A DNA stretch of 34,252 nucleotides from RGIG3013 sp045538935 (GCA_045538935.1 JAZQEI010000013.1:1-34252), one strand, 5' to 3'; counted from the first letter of the stretch, positions 15,106 to 24,416 are shown. Numbers and translations: made by a program. The notes: a model not told the origin generated them from the letters alone.

Positions 15106-15885
15106 TTAATCTTTAATGCATTTAGACGGACAAACCTCGGCACATTTGCCGCAACCTGTACATTTGTCATCTGTTATTACAGCAAGATTATTGCTAACCT
15201 TAACAGCATCAAACTCGCATACCTTTTCGCACTTTGTACAACCAATGCAAGCGGCACCACAAGCCTTTTTAGCAACAGCTCCCTTTTCGGTATTAGAGCA
15301 TTTTACTATATGGTGATAATCGGCGTTATGTAAGTTAATTATTCCCTTAGGGCACACGCTAGCACACATTCCACAACCCACACATTTGCAACGGTCAATA
15401 ACAGCAACGCCATTTTCTACAGTAATACAGTTATATGGGCAAACCTTTACGCAGTCCCCAAGCCCGATACAACCAAACTTACATGAACTTGGACCGCCAA
15501 ACATCATGCTTGCCGCTTTACAGGTGCTAATACCACTGTAAAGGTGTTCATTTTGAACTTTATCACAACTACCGTCACACGCAACAACTGCGGTTTTTGG
15601 AACCGTAGATACGCTTATTCCCAAAAGTTCTGATAGCGCTTTTGCCGTAGCATCACCACCGGGAGTGCATTTATTAGGCTCTGCTTCGCCTTTTGCAACG
15701 GCTTCAGCATATCCATCACAACCCGAATATCCGCAAGCACCGCAGTTAGCACCGGGTAGAGTTGCACGAACATCTCTTATTTTTTTATTAGAGGGCACCT
15801 GCATTAAGACACATGCAAACGATAAACCTACGCCTAAAAGTATGCCTATAACGCTTACTATAATTATTGGTAAAATAATTTGCAT
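15106..15885 (-). CDS. rnfB: RNF complex iron-sulfur subunit RnfB
   Basis: RnfB is thought to be the entry point for electrons from reduced ferredoxin into the RNF complex. The 259 residues begin with a membrane anchor (about 3-27), then a [4Fe-4S] domain with C48, C51, C56 and C73 (ANCGACGYSGC...C). Ferredoxin-type Cys clusters follow in tandem: around 135-153, 166-178, 209-223 and 242-256 (for example CVGCGMCASVCP and CTGCGKCAEVCP). It is the last gene of rnfCDGEAB, 9 bp after rnfA, and is followed by a strong terminator. Confidence 0.96.
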   Translation of the reverse strand: MQIILPIIIVSVIGILLGVGLSFACVLMQVPSNKKIRDVRATLPGANCGACGYSGCDGYAEAVAKGEAEPNKCTPGGDATAKALSELLGISVSTVPKTAVVACDGSCDKVQNEHLYSGISTCKAASMMFGGPSSCKFGCIGLGDCVKVCPYNCITVENGVAVIDRCKCVGCGMCASVCPKGIINLHNADYHHIVKCSNTEKGAVAKKACGAACIGCTKCEKVCEFDAVKVSNNLAVITDDKCTGCGKCAEVCPSKCIKD

Positions 15886-15894
15886 AATCTACAC

Positions 15895-16479
15895 CTACCC
15901 TACTATTCCCGCAAAGCCTAAGAATGACAGTGCAACTATGGCCGCCGATATAAGTGTTATAGGAAGACCTTGTAAAGCCTTTGGAATATCGGCACTCTCT
16001 AGTCTTTGTCTAACACCTGCAAACATAACCATAGCAACCATAAAGCCTACGCCTGCGCCTAAAGCATTAAATATTGCTTCTAAATAATTAAGTTCTTTTG
16101 TAAAGTGCAATAGTGTAATACCAAGAACTGCACAGTTTGTAGTAATTAACGGTAGATAAATACCAAGAGCGTTATAAAGCGGTGGCATATATCTTTTTAG
16201 CGCCATTTCTATAAACTGTACAAGAGCTGCAATTATAAGAATAAACACTATTGTTTGTAAATAATCCAAACCTGCCGGAACAAGAATAAATGCATAAATA
16301 GGATATGTTACCAGTGTGGAAATAAGCATTACAACGATTACGGCAACGCTCATAGAAAACGCCGTATTTACCTTTTTAGAAACACCAAGGAACGGACAAA
16401 TGCCTAAGAATTTGGACAAAATCATATTCTCGGTAAGTATACCTGCAAGAAAGATAGTTAAAAGATTACTCATTATCAT
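15895..16479 (-). CDS. rnfA: RNF complex membrane subunit RnfA
   Basis: A 194-residue integral membrane protein with about six hydrophobic helices. Together with RnfE it forms the inverted-topology membrane core of the complex, which couples electron flow from ferredoxin to NAD+ with Na+ or H+ export. Recognised by TENMILSKFLGICPFLGVSKK near the N-terminus and LPLITTNCAVLG in the middle; the cysteines there (C28-type and C115-type) are the ones thought to hold an Fe-S centre between RnfA and RnfE. The start overlaps rnfE by 14 bp. Confidence 0.96.
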   Translation of the reverse strand: MIMSNLLTIFLAGILTENMILSKFLGICPFLGVSKKVNTAFSMSVAVIVVMLISTLVTYPIYAFILVPAGLDYLQTIVFILIIAALVQFIEMALKRYMPPLYNALGIYLPLITTNCAVLGITLLHFTKELNYLEAIFNALGAGVGFMVAMVMFAGVRQRLESADIPKALQGLPITLISAAIVALSFLGFAGIVG

Positions 16480-17143
16480 TTACCTCCTCGCAGTTTTTGC
16501 AAGCCGACCTTGAAGGACAGTTAGCACAACCCAATGTTGTTACAGGTTTTTTGCCCATTTTCTCGGCCAACACATTGGAAAGGGCTACAAGCAAACCGAA
16601 TACAAAGAATCCACCTGGTGGCAAAATAAACACAAGCATTGGTTCAATAGCGCCGGCAGTTACAGTTATACCAAATATTGTTCCGGCACCTAAAAGTTCT
16701 CTTATTGAGCCCATTAAAACCAAGGTTGCAGTAAAGCCAATTCCCATTCCGAGTCCGTCTAATATACTTGGAACCACAGAATTTTTACAAGCAAACATTT
16801 CAGCCCTTGCCAAAATAATGCAGTTAACAACTATAAGCGGCAAATAAATACCAAGAGCTTTATCGATAGTAGGCAAAAAAGCCTTTACAAGCATTTGAAC
16901 AACTGTAACAAAACCAGCAATAATTGTTATAAATGCCGGAATTCTTACGCGGTTAGGAATAATGTTTCTAAGCAAAGAAATCGCAATGTTAGAGCATACT
17001 AAAACAACTGTAGCCGCAACACCCATACCTATTCCGTTTACTGCTGCAGTAGTTATAGCGAGGGTGGGGCATGTTCCTAAAACCAAGCGTAAAACAGGAT
17101 TTTCTTTAACAATACCGTTGGTTAAAATCTTTAAATTTGACAT
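16466..17143 (-). CDS. rnfE: RNF complex membrane subunit RnfE, with a Cys-rich tail
   Basis: A 225-residue integral membrane protein paired with RnfA; NPVLRLVLGTCPTLAITT and LPLIVVNCIILARAE are the matching halves of the conserved core. After the last helix the protein ends with a soluble tail holding four cysteines in C-x2-C-x5-C-x2-C (C206, C209, C215, C218). This could bind a metal or an Fe-S cluster and is not part of the core fold. I believe similar tails occur in some clostridial RnfE proteins. The start lies 3 bp after the rnfG stop. Confidence 0.96.
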   Translation of the reverse strand: MSNLKILTNGIVKENPVLRLVLGTCPTLAITTAAVNGIGMGVAATVVLVCSNIAISLLRNIIPNRVRIPAFITIIAGFVTVVQMLVKAFLPTIDKALGIYLPLIVVNCIILARAEMFACKNSVVPSILDGLGMGIGFTATLVLMGSIRELLGAGTIFGITVTAGAIEPMLVFILPPGGFFVFGLLVALSNVLAEKMGKKPVTTLGCANCPSRSACKNCEEVNDNE

Positions 17144-17146
17144 ACC

Positions 17147-17701
17147 TTATCCCTCCTTAATTTCGTTAAAAATTTTCACTGCCGTATTTACAGAATTCGT
17201 AACCGCCTTAGATGAATATGTAGCACCGGTTACAGCATCTATTGTATTATCGGTACTACCGTCATCGGTAACACCTACCGTACCTATTAATCCGATAAAA
17301 GAATCGGTAAATGATTCTTTTGTAATATTTTGACCAAGGCCTGGAGTTTCATCGGCAGCCGATAAAACCTTAACTAAGATTATTTTACCCTCGGTATCTA
17401 TACCGGTCATAACGGTAACTTCACCATTATAGCCTTTAGCAGAGGTTTTAAATACATAGCCAATAACTTGCTCGGAATTTTGTGCCTTATAATAAGTACA
17501 TTCCTCATTATCAAGAGTATATTTTAAAGGCACAAGTTCCTCGGCTTCAATAATTTGACGTGCAGTAGCTTGTTCTGCCTCATACTGCAACTCAGCAATT
17601 TTATCTTTGGTTACAGCATTTGTTATAGATAAAGCCGCAGTAATAATTGCGCAAATTATGCAGAGTATAATGGCGGGTTTTAGAATTGCTTTAATATCCA
17701 T
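17147..17701 (-). CDS. rnfG: RNF complex FMN-binding subunit RnfG
   Basis: A 184-residue protein with one N-terminal membrane helix (about 9-29) and an extracytoplasmic FMN-binding domain. The flavinylation motif D-x-x-(S/T)-G-A-T is seen as D155-AVTGAT161, so FMN is expected to be bound covalently through T161. The segment DETPGLGQNI (about 117-126) is also conserved. It passes electrons within the membrane part of the complex. The start overlaps the rnfD stop by one base. No gene for the flavin transferase (ApbE) is in the window. Confidence 0.96.
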   Translation of the reverse strand: MDIKAILKPAIILCIICAIITAALSITNAVTKDKIAELQYEAEQATARQIIEAEELVPLKYTLDNEECTYYKAQNSEQVIGYVFKTSAKGYNGEVTVMTGIDTEGKIILVKVLSAADETPGLGQNITKESFTDSFIGLIGTVGVTDDGSTDNTIDAVTGATYSSKAVTNSVNTAVKIFNEIKEG

Positions 17702-18618
17702 TATTTATCCCCCTTAATTTGACCAAAAGGTTTTGGCATTGTTAAAGTGTTTATATGGGGAACTAAAATGTTCATTAGAATAATAGCAAACGATACACCT
17801 TCAGGCAATGCACCAAATTTACGTATTACCGCAGTAATAGCACCACAACCTATACCAAAAATAAGTTTACCTAAGGTACTTGTGGGACTAGTTACGTAAT
17901 CTGTAGCCATAAATATTGCACCTAAAAGTAATCCGCCACTTAAAAGAGCAACTATTGGATCATAACCGAATATAGCCGAAAGAATAGTCGTGGTAAGTAT
18001 AAATGATAGCGGAATTACGGGTGAAATTACACGTCTTATAATAAGGTAAATGCCACCTAAAATAAGTAGCAATGCCGATGTTTCACCAATACATCCACCG
18101 CGAATACCCAAAAGCAATTCCCATTTGTTTACATCAAAATTGGTTGAGCTTAGAGGCGTTGCGGTAGTTATGGCATCTATTGATAACGGTCTTACCCAAT
18201 TTGTCATAGCGCTAGCAAACGAAACAGTTAAAACTATTCTTGCAGTAATTGCAGGGTTAACAAAGTTATGACCAATTCCGCCAAAAAGCTGTTTAACAAC
18301 AACTATTGCTACAATACAGCCTATTACAGCCATCCAAAGCGGAATAGTTACGGGTAGGTTCATGGCAATTAAAAGGCCTGTTACTGCAGCAGATAAATCA
18401 CCACAAGTGTTGGGTCTTTTGAATACTATACAGCAAAGCCATTCCAAAAGCACCGATGCTGCAACACATGTAACTATAACCAATAATGCTCTAAAACCAA
18501 ATAAGACTATACCGCCTATTGCTGCAGGAAAAAGCGCAATTAAAACATCGAGCATTATACTTTTAGTTGAGTCATTATGCCTAATATGAGGTGATGATGC
18601 AACTGTAAGTGTACTCAT
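17701..18618 (-). CDS. rnfD: RNF complex membrane subunit RnfD
   Basis: A 305-residue polytopic membrane protein. SSPHIRHNDSTKSIMLDVLIAL is the typical N-terminus. The covalent FMN site is the DAITTATPL motif, with T154 as the expected attachment residue, and GGIGHNFVNPAITAR is conserved. RnfD is thought to be central to ion translocation. The start overlaps the end of rnfC (ATGA), and the gene is followed without gap by rnfG. Confidence 0.96.
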   Translation of the reverse strand: MSTLTVASSPHIRHNDSTKSIMLDVLIALFPAAIGGIVLFGFRALLVIVTCVAASVLLEWLCCIVFKRPNTCGDLSAAVTGLLIAMNLPVTIPLWMAVIGCIVAIVVVKQLFGGIGHNFVNPAITARIVLTVSFASAMTNWVRPLSIDAITTATPLSSTNFDVNKWELLLGIRGGCIGETSALLLILGGIYLIIRRVISPVIPLSFILTTTILSAIFGYDPIVALLSGGLLLGAIFMATDYVTSPTSTLGKLIFGIGCGAITAVIRKFGALPEGVSFAIILMNILVPHINTLTMPKPFGQIKGDK

Positions 18619-19949
18619 TTTGAACTCCTCCTTTTAACTTCAGACTTAGCAAGACGCATAGTCTGTGTAAGCGGTCTTTTTGCGGGACATACAAAAGCGC
18701 AGCTTCCGCATTCCATACAGTAGTTAACATTTAACGCTTCAAGTTTTTGTATGTTGTCTAACTTTAGGGCTGTTTCTACAGCAGCGGGCGCAAGGTTCAT
18801 TGGACAAGCGCTTACACATCTGCCGCAACGAATACAAGCCGTTGTTTGCTCGTATTTAGGTTTAAACGCTAAAATAGCATTATTGTGCTTGGTTACTGCC
18901 ATAGATAAATTGTTTATGGCAATACCCATCATAGGACCACCAAATAAAACTTTTTCGGGCTCTTCGGTAAATCCGCCGCAAAACTCAATAACATCAGAAA
19001 CCGATGTACCGATGGGCACTATTACGTTTTTGGGTTCTTTTATAGCATCGCCATCTACTGTTAGGCGCTTTTTAACAAGCGGTATACCTGTTTTTATGTA
19101 ACGGTAAAGGGCGCCAACACTGGTTATGTTCATAACTACACAACCAACATCAATGGGTAGCTGACCCATTTTAAGCACTCTGCCCGTTGTGGTATAAATA
19201 AGTACCTTTTCTGCACCTTGAGGATAGCTCGATTTTAACTTCATAAGTCTTACGGTATTATTAGCATCACGCTTATCTGCCGCAATATCATAAAGTTTCT
19301 TTATAGCCTTAGGCTTATTATCTTCAACGCCAATAATAACCTGCTTAAAGCCCAAAATTTCTTTTATTAAATATATTCCGTTTATAACATCGTCGTAGTT
19401 TTCCATACATTCACGATAGTCAGATGTGATATACGGTTCACACTCGGCGCAGTTAATTATAAGCGTATCGTACTCGGCACCGTCTTTAATATTAAGCTTT
19501 ACATGTGCCGGGAAACCCGCACCGCCAAGGCCTACAAGACCGCAATCTCTTGCAGCTTTTATAAGGTCTTGCTTTGTAGTTATCTCTATGGGCTTTATTG
19601 CTGGGTCAACAGTGTCAAGCCCGTCTGACTCAATTACAACGGCTACAGTTGTTGCACCCGAAGCTAATCTTACTTGTTTTATATCGGTAACCACACCTGA
19701 AACTGACGAATGTATAGGCGCGCTAACAAATGCCTCGCAGTTACCTACTACGGTACCAACATAAACGGTATCACCCTTTTTAACTGTTGGCTCACACGGA
19801 GCACCGATGTGCTGACTCATTAAAATGCTAACCGTTTTGGGAGACGGCATTATTACCGACTCACACTCGGCAGTATTCTTTTTATGTGGAAGTTTAGCTC
19901 CACCCCTTAAATTTCTTTTAGGGCGAAGAATACTCTCGGTAAGTTTCAT
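18615..19949 (-). CDS. rnfC: RNF complex NADH-binding subunit RnfC
   Basis: RnfC carries the NAD(H) and FMN site and two [4Fe-4S] clusters. In the 444 residues: GLGGAGFP (140-147) for nucleotide binding, INCAECEPY (166-173), and two ferredoxin motifs, C372-x2-C375-x2-C378-x3-C382 and C411-x2-C414-x2-C417-x3-C421. The length and domain order are those of the short Gram-positive RnfC. First gene of the rnfCDGEAB operon. GGGGG lies upstream of the ATG, and a sigma-A type promoter lies 30 bp before the start. Confidence 0.97.
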   Translation of the reverse strand: MKLTESILRPKRNLRGGAKLPHKKNTAECESVIMPSPKTVSILMSQHIGAPCEPTVKKGDTVYVGTVVGNCEAFVSAPIHSSVSGVVTDIKQVRLASGATTVAVVIESDGLDTVDPAIKPIEITTKQDLIKAARDCGLVGLGGAGFPAHVKLNIKDGAEYDTLIINCAECEPYITSDYRECMENYDDVINGIYLIKEILGFKQVIIGVEDNKPKAIKKLYDIAADKRDANNTVRLMKLKSSYPQGAEKVLIYTTTGRVLKMGQLPIDVGCVVMNITSVGALYRYIKTGIPLVKKRLTVDGDAIKEPKNVIVPIGTSVSDVIEFCGGFTEEPEKVLFGGPMMGIAINNLSMAVTKHNNAILAFKPKYEQTTACIRCGRCVSACPMNLAPAAVETALKLDNIQKLEALNVNYCMECGSCAFVCPAKRPLTQTMRLAKSEVKRRSSK

Positions 19950-19979
19950 TACAATACCCCCATATATTATATCTAATAT

Positions 19980-20008
19980 ATAATACTACCATATATGTAG
20001 ATTTACAA
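19980..20008 (-). promoter_or_regulatory. Promoter of the rnf operon
   Basis: Minus strand: -35 TTGTAA (20003-20008), a 17-bp spacer, -10 TATTAT (19980-19985). The leader is short (about 25 nt), so a riboswitch is unlikely. A TATA-rich imperfect repeat follows. Confidence 0.6.
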
Positions 20009-20083
20009 GAATAGACATTTTTTTAACATATATTTATAAAATATGGTAAAAACTTTGATATTTTTTTAACAACAAAAAAATAA

Positions 20084-20118
20084 AAATAATGCTAAGCATA
20101 TCTGCTCAGCATTATTTT
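20084..20118 (-). terminator. Terminator of the marR-ABC operon
   Basis: Minus strand: AAATAATGCTGAGC pairs with GCTTAGCATTATTT (20084-20117), followed by TTATTTTTTTG. One G-U pair in the stem. It lies directly after the ABC gene stop at 20123. Confidence 0.9.
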
Positions 20119-20122
20119 AAAA

Positions 20123-22117
20123 TTAATCTAATTCTTTTAGTCCTGTATAAAGCTCGTAGTATCTTCCCTTTTGCTCTAATAAATCTTCGTGGTCACCACG
20201 TTCTATTATCTTACCTTGTTCTAATACCATTATAGCGTTAGCGTTTCTTACAGTAGATAATCTGTGGGCAATAACAAATGTGGTGCGATTTTTCATAAGG
20301 CGGTCCATACCATGCTCTATGTGACGCTCTGTACGGGTGTCTACCGAGCTTGTTGCTTCGTCTAGCACAAGTATAGGTGCTTTGCTTAGTGCCGCTCTGG
20401 CAATATTAAGCAGCTGTCTTTGGCCTTGTGAGAGATTAGCGCCATCGCCCTCAATAACAGTGTTATATCCATCCGACAAACGCATTATAAACGAGTGCGC
20501 ACTTGCAGTTTTGGCTGCTGCAATTACTTCTTCGTCGGTAGCATCAAGTCTGCCATAACGGATATTTTCCATAACGGTACCACTAAACAAATGTGTATCT
20601 TGCAAAACCATAGCTATATTTTCTCTTAAAAACTTACGGTCATACTGCTTAATATCTATGCCGTCTATTATAATTTGGCCCTCTTTGATATCGTAAAAAC
20701 GGTTTAGCAAATTAGTAATAGTGGTTTTACCCGCACCTGTTGAGCCAACAAAAGCAATTTTTTGACCGGGTTTAGCATAGAGTGATATATCCTTTAAAAT
20801 TGTTTTGTCGGGATTATAACCAAAGGTTACATTTTTAAGCTCTACAAAGCCGTTCATCGAACCATCATTTTTAGCATTTTGAGCATTTTGTGGCTCAGGT
20901 GGCATATCCATAATATCGAACACACGCTGTGCACCTGCAACCGCCGAAAATACCGTAGACATTTGCATTGAAATGTTGTTTATAGGCATTGAGAACTGCT
21001 TTGAATAGTTGGCAAATACAGTAAGTCCACCGGGAGTAAAGTTAGATAAACACATCATAATACCGCCAACACCTATGGTTATGGCATAGCTTATTTGACT
21101 TGTATTGCCCATTATTGGACCCATTATTCCGCCGTAAAACTGAGCTTTAAACTGTGTATCTCTTAAATCGTCGTTAAGAAGTTCGAACTCATCAATACAG
21201 GTTTGCTCGTGGTTAAATACCTTTACAACCTTTTGACCCGTTACGGTTTCTTCTATATATCCGTTTACCGAGCCTAATGATGCTTGCTGACCCTTGTAGT
21301 ATTTACCGCTGCGTTTTGCAATAGCGCCGCCGCCTAGAGCAAAAATAGGAATAAAGAATACCGTAACCAATGTTAAAATCCAGTTGGTAGTAATCATAAA
21401 TATAAAGGTGCCTATTAAGGTTATTACGCCCGATACTAACGATACCATAGAGTTATCAAGCATAACGCCAATATTATCTACGTCGTTTGTGAATCGGCTC
21501 ATAACTTCACCTGTAGGAGTTCCGTCAAAAAATCTTACAGGTAATGACTGTACCTTTTTAAAAAGGTCATTTCTTATGCTTTCTATTACGCTTTGTGAGA
21601 CATACATCATAAGTCTTTGCTGCATATATGTTGCCACAATTCCGGTGATGTAGACAAAAAACATAATTATAATTGCCGCAATTAAATAACAAAGTACGTT
21701 TGCTACTTTAGAACTATTTATAAAAGAAATTTCTAACAGTTGCGGTGATAATACATTCGTAAATTTCTGAATAACTGCATTGGCCTTAACCGCTAAAGCA
21801 CCCGAATTCTCTGCCGTTGTAGGAATTTGCGCAATGTTATTTATAACCGGCATAAGCATATACGAGCCAATTAACGAAGTACAGGTGCTTAATGCCATAA
21901 ATATGCCTACCATAATAACCCTAAAGGTATGCGGTTTTACATATTTTAATAGGCGTTTTATGGTTTTACCCATATCTTTTGGTTTTTTAGCGCCGCCATG
22001 ACCTCTTCCGCGTCCGGGACCGCCTCCGGGTCTGCCGGGTCCACCATGGCCTCCTGGACCGCCAACATTAGATGAAGAATACAGAGCTCTTAATTGTTCT
22101 AACGTTCTCTTTGCCAT
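20123..22117 (-). CDS. ABC exporter half-transporter, catalytic-site subunit of a heterodimer
   Basis: A 664-residue fused permease-ATPase. The first ~40 residues are rich in Gly, Pro, Arg and His (GGPGGHGGPGRPGGG), followed by a six-helix exporter domain (about 60-390) and the ATPase. ATPase motifs: Walker A GSTGAGKT (458-465), signature LSQGQ (562-566, Gln instead of Gly), Walker B VLDEATSSVD with catalytic E587, and H618 in IAHRLST. This pairs with the next gene, whose ATPase lacks both the Glu and the His: the arrangement of heterodimeric exporters with one degenerate site (BmrCD, LmrCD, TM287/288). Probably exports drugs, peptides or lipids. AAAGGAGGC precedes the start. Confidence 0.93.
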   Translation of the reverse strand: MAKRTLEQLRALYSSSNVGGPGGHGGPGRPGGGPGRGRGHGGAKKPKDMGKTIKRLLKYVKPHTFRVIMVGIFMALSTCTSLIGSYMLMPVINNIAQIPTTAENSGALAVKANAVIQKFTNVLSPQLLEISFINSSKVANVLCYLIAAIIIMFFVYITGIVATYMQQRLMMYVSQSVIESIRNDLFKKVQSLPVRFFDGTPTGEVMSRFTNDVDNIGVMLDNSMVSLVSGVITLIGTFIFMITTNWILTLVTVFFIPIFALGGGAIAKRSGKYYKGQQASLGSVNGYIEETVTGQKVVKVFNHEQTCIDEFELLNDDLRDTQFKAQFYGGIMGPIMGNTSQISYAITIGVGGIMMCLSNFTPGGLTVFANYSKQFSMPINNISMQMSTVFSAVAGAQRVFDIMDMPPEPQNAQNAKNDGSMNGFVELKNVTFGYNPDKTILKDISLYAKPGQKIAFVGSTGAGKTTITNLLNRFYDIKEGQIIIDGIDIKQYDRKFLRENIAMVLQDTHLFSGTVMENIRYGRLDATDEEVIAAAKTASAHSFIMRLSDGYNTVIEGDGANLSQGQRQLLNIARAALSKAPILVLDEATSSVDTRTERHIEHGMDRLMKNRTTFVIAHRLSTVRNANAIMVLEQGKIIERGDHEDLLEQKGRYYELYTGLKELD

Positions 22118-22118
22118 A

Positions 22119-23846
22119 TTATAACGCCTCCTTTACATCAGTTTGGGAGGTGTAAATTTCCCTATATTCTTGGTTGTTTTTCAGTAAATGTTCATGCGTA
22201 CCGATACCGGTTATTACTCCGTTATCCATAACAACAATTTGGTCAGCCTCCATAACTGAGGTTATACGTTGAGCAATAATAATTTTTGTAGAACCGGCCA
22301 GCTCGTTTTTAAAGGCTTTGCGAATTTGAGCCTCGGTTGCAGTATCGACCGCAGATGTAGAGTCGTCAAGAATAATAATTTTTGGATTTTTAAGCAAAGC
22401 TCTGGCAATACAAAGTCTTTGTTTTTGACCACCCGACACATTTATGCCGCCTTGCTCTAATTTTGTATCGTAACCTTCTGTAAAATTCTTTACAAATTTA
22501 TCTGCCTGTGCATTTTCTGCAGCAGCCTCTATCTCTTTTGTTGTTGCATCATCATTTCCCCAACGAAGATTATCTATAATACTACCCGAGAAAAGAATAT
22601 TCTTTTGCAGCACCATACCAATGCCTTCTCGAAGATTGTAAAGCGAGTAATCTTTAACATTTACTCCGTCAACTAAAATCTCGCCTTCGTCGGTATCGTA
22701 TAATCGCGGAATTAAAGATACAAGCGTGGTTTTACCCGAGCCGGTTGAGCCTATAATACCAACCGTACTTCCCGGTTGTATAGTAAGATTTATAGAATCT
22801 AACACCTTGTCTTCACTGTTTTTATAATACCTAAAGTTTACGTTTTTAAACTCAATTTTGCCGTCGGTAATTATTTTTTCTTTGCAAAGTGCATCGTCGT
22901 CATTTAGATCTAATTTTTCATCTAAAACTTCAGATATTCTTCTTGCCGATGCTAATGCACGGGACGAAAACATTAAAAGCATGGTTACCATCATAAGTGA
23001 GAACAGTATTTGGTTAACATAGGTTATAAATGCCGACAAATCGCCAATGTCCATGCCGCCAATAACCATATTACCGCCAAACCATAAAACCGCAAGGGTT
23101 GTAAGATTCATAAAAAGGGTCATAATTGGGTTAACAAAAATCATGGTGCGCATAGCCTTTAAGCCTGCTTCTTTTAAGTTACTATTAGCAGTTTTAAATT
23201 TTGTTTGCTCAAAATCTTCACGCACAAACGACTTTACTACCCTTACATTTGTAACGTTTTCTTGTACTGTAGAGTTAAGACCATCTACCTGCTTTTGCAT
23301 ACGCGAAAACAGCGAAAAACCCTTAACTATTATAAACGACACCGAAATTGCCATAAGAGGTATAGAAACCGCCAAAATTACAGCTAAATTCGGCTTTAAT
23401 GTTATGGCCATTATTAATGCGCCAATTAGCATACCGGGCGAGCGCAAAGCCATTCTAAGCAACATATTTACAAAGTTTTGTAGCTGTGTTACATCGTTGG
23501 TAAGTCTGGTAACTAAAGAGCCGGTAGAAAATTTATCTATATTTGCAAACGAAAAAGCCTGAACTTTTTTATAGATATCGTGACGCAAATCTGCCGCAAA
23601 ATTAACCGATGCTTTTGCACCGAAATATGCGCCGCCAACACCGCCCAACATCATTAAAACGGCAGTAAGAATCATAAGACCGGCAACACCAACACTAAAC
23701 ACGGGTGTTGAATCTGCCGCATTGTTTATTACCATAGATAAAAATTTAGGCATTAAAACTTCACCTATAACTTCTACTATCATACAAAGCGGGCCAATTA
23801 TAAAATATGTCATATACGGCTTTACATACTTAAACCATCTTTTCAT
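22119..23846 (-). CDS. ABC exporter half-transporter, degenerate-site subunit of a heterodimer
   Basis: A 575-residue permease-ATPase: six membrane helices (about 15-310), then the ATPase domain with Walker A GSTGSGKT (about 366-373) and signature VSGGQ (470-474). Walker B reads IIILDDSTSAVD, with D495 where most have the catalytic Glu, and the switch histidine is replaced by Q526 (IIAQRIT). These changes mark the non-hydrolysing site of asymmetric exporters. The gene overlaps marR by 17 bp and sits 1 bp from the partner gene. AAGGAG lies upstream of the ATG, inside marR. Confidence 0.93.
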   Translation of the reverse strand: MKRWFKYVKPYMTYFIIGPLCMIVEVIGEVLMPKFLSMVINNAADSTPVFSVGVAGLMILTAVLMMLGGVGGAYFGAKASVNFAADLRHDIYKKVQAFSFANIDKFSTGSLVTRLTNDVTQLQNFVNMLLRMALRSPGMLIGALIMAITLKPNLAVILAVSIPLMAISVSFIIVKGFSLFSRMQKQVDGLNSTVQENVTNVRVVKSFVREDFEQTKFKTANSNLKEAGLKAMRTMIFVNPIMTLFMNLTTLAVLWFGGNMVIGGMDIGDLSAFITYVNQILFSLMMVTMLLMFSSRALASARRISEVLDEKLDLNDDDALCKEKIITDGKIEFKNVNFRYYKNSEDKVLDSINLTIQPGSTVGIIGSTGSGKTTLVSLIPRLYDTDEGEILVDGVNVKDYSLYNLREGIGMVLQKNILFSGSIIDNLRWGNDDATTKEIEAAAENAQADKFVKNFTEGYDTKLEQGGINVSGGQKQRLCIARALLKNPKIIILDDSTSAVDTATEAQIRKAFKNELAGSTKIIIAQRITSVMEADQIVVMDNGVITGIGTHEHLLKNNQEYREIYTSQTDVKEAL

Positions 23847-24285
23847 CTGCTTGCTCCTTAATAGCCAAAAGATTTGCCTGCATTTTTTCGTGACAGGCTA
23901 TAAAAATATCGAGTTGCTCTTCACTTAAGCCTTCGAACATACGTAGGTCTATATCTGAAAAAACAGTATGAGTTACCTTTGTGAGTTCTATTCCCTTTTC
24001 GGTAAGAGAAATACAGTTATAACGGCCGTCTTTTTTATCGGGAATTTTTTGTATAAGACCTTTATTCTCTAGCTTCTTTATTGTTACTGCTATTGCTGCC
24101 GAGCTTATGCCAAATTTTTCGGCTATCTGCTTTTGAGATATAGGCTCATCAAAACGTGATAAATGCATAAGCACCATATGCTGAGAACGGTGAATATCTA
24201 AGCTCTTAACCGCCCTATTAAATGCACATCTGTGCATTGCATCGGTACGTTTAAAAAGCTCTACCGCCTTGTCGGTTTTATTCAC
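23830..24285 (-). CDS. MarR family transcriptional regulator
   Basis: A 151-residue winged-helix regulator. The recognition part is at about 50-100 (SQKQIAEKFGISSAAIAVTIKKLENKGLI, then the wing KDGRYNCISLTEKG), with dimerising helices at both ends. The start is GTG at 24285, after GGTGG. First gene of an operon with two ABC exporter subunits, so it most likely represses them until an inducer appears. A palindrome TTAAC-AC-GTTAA overlaps the transcription start of its own promoter, and a very similar site lies at the promoter of the third ABC exporter (31558-31569). Confidence 0.94.
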   Translation of the reverse strand: MNKTDKAVELFKRTDAMHRCAFNRAVKSLDIHRSQHMVLMHLSRFDEPISQKQIAEKFGISSAAIAVTIKKLENKGLIQKIPDKKDGRYNCISLTEKGIELTKVTHTVFSDIDLRMFEGLSEEQLDIFIACHEKMQANLLAIKEQADEKMV

Positions 24286-24307
24286 AAAAACACCACCAAT
24301 TCAAAAA

Positions 24308-24327
24308 ATAATTAACACGTTAACTAT
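24308..24327. promoter_or_regulatory. Probable MarR operator at the marR-ABC promoter
   Basis: A 20-bp palindrome with core TTAAC-AC-GTTAA (24312-24323); 8 of 9 bases match between half-sites. It touches the -10 box and covers the likely transcription start, a typical place for a MarR repressor. The same core with the same distance to the -10 box occurs at 31558-31569. Confidence 0.7.
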
Positions 24328-24354
24328 TATATATTATTGATACTTTTATGTCAA
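24326..24354 (-). promoter_or_regulatory. Consensus promoter of the marR-ABC operon
   Basis: Minus strand: -35 TTGACA (24349-24354), a 17-bp spacer and -10 TATAAT (24326-24331). Both boxes are exact consensus, so the operon would be strongly expressed unless repressed. Confidence 0.9.
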
Positions 24355-24368
24355 TAAAAAACTGCTAT

Positions 24369-24403
24369 CAAAAAAAACGAGGCAGCTCGTTTGAACTGCC
24401 TCG
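24369..24403 (-). terminator. Terminator after pnp
   Basis: Minus strand: CGAGGCAG, a 10-nt loop, CTGCCTCG, then eight T. A strong intrinsic terminator just after the pnp stop. Confidence 0.95.
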
Positions 24404-24416
24404 GTAAAACTATTTA

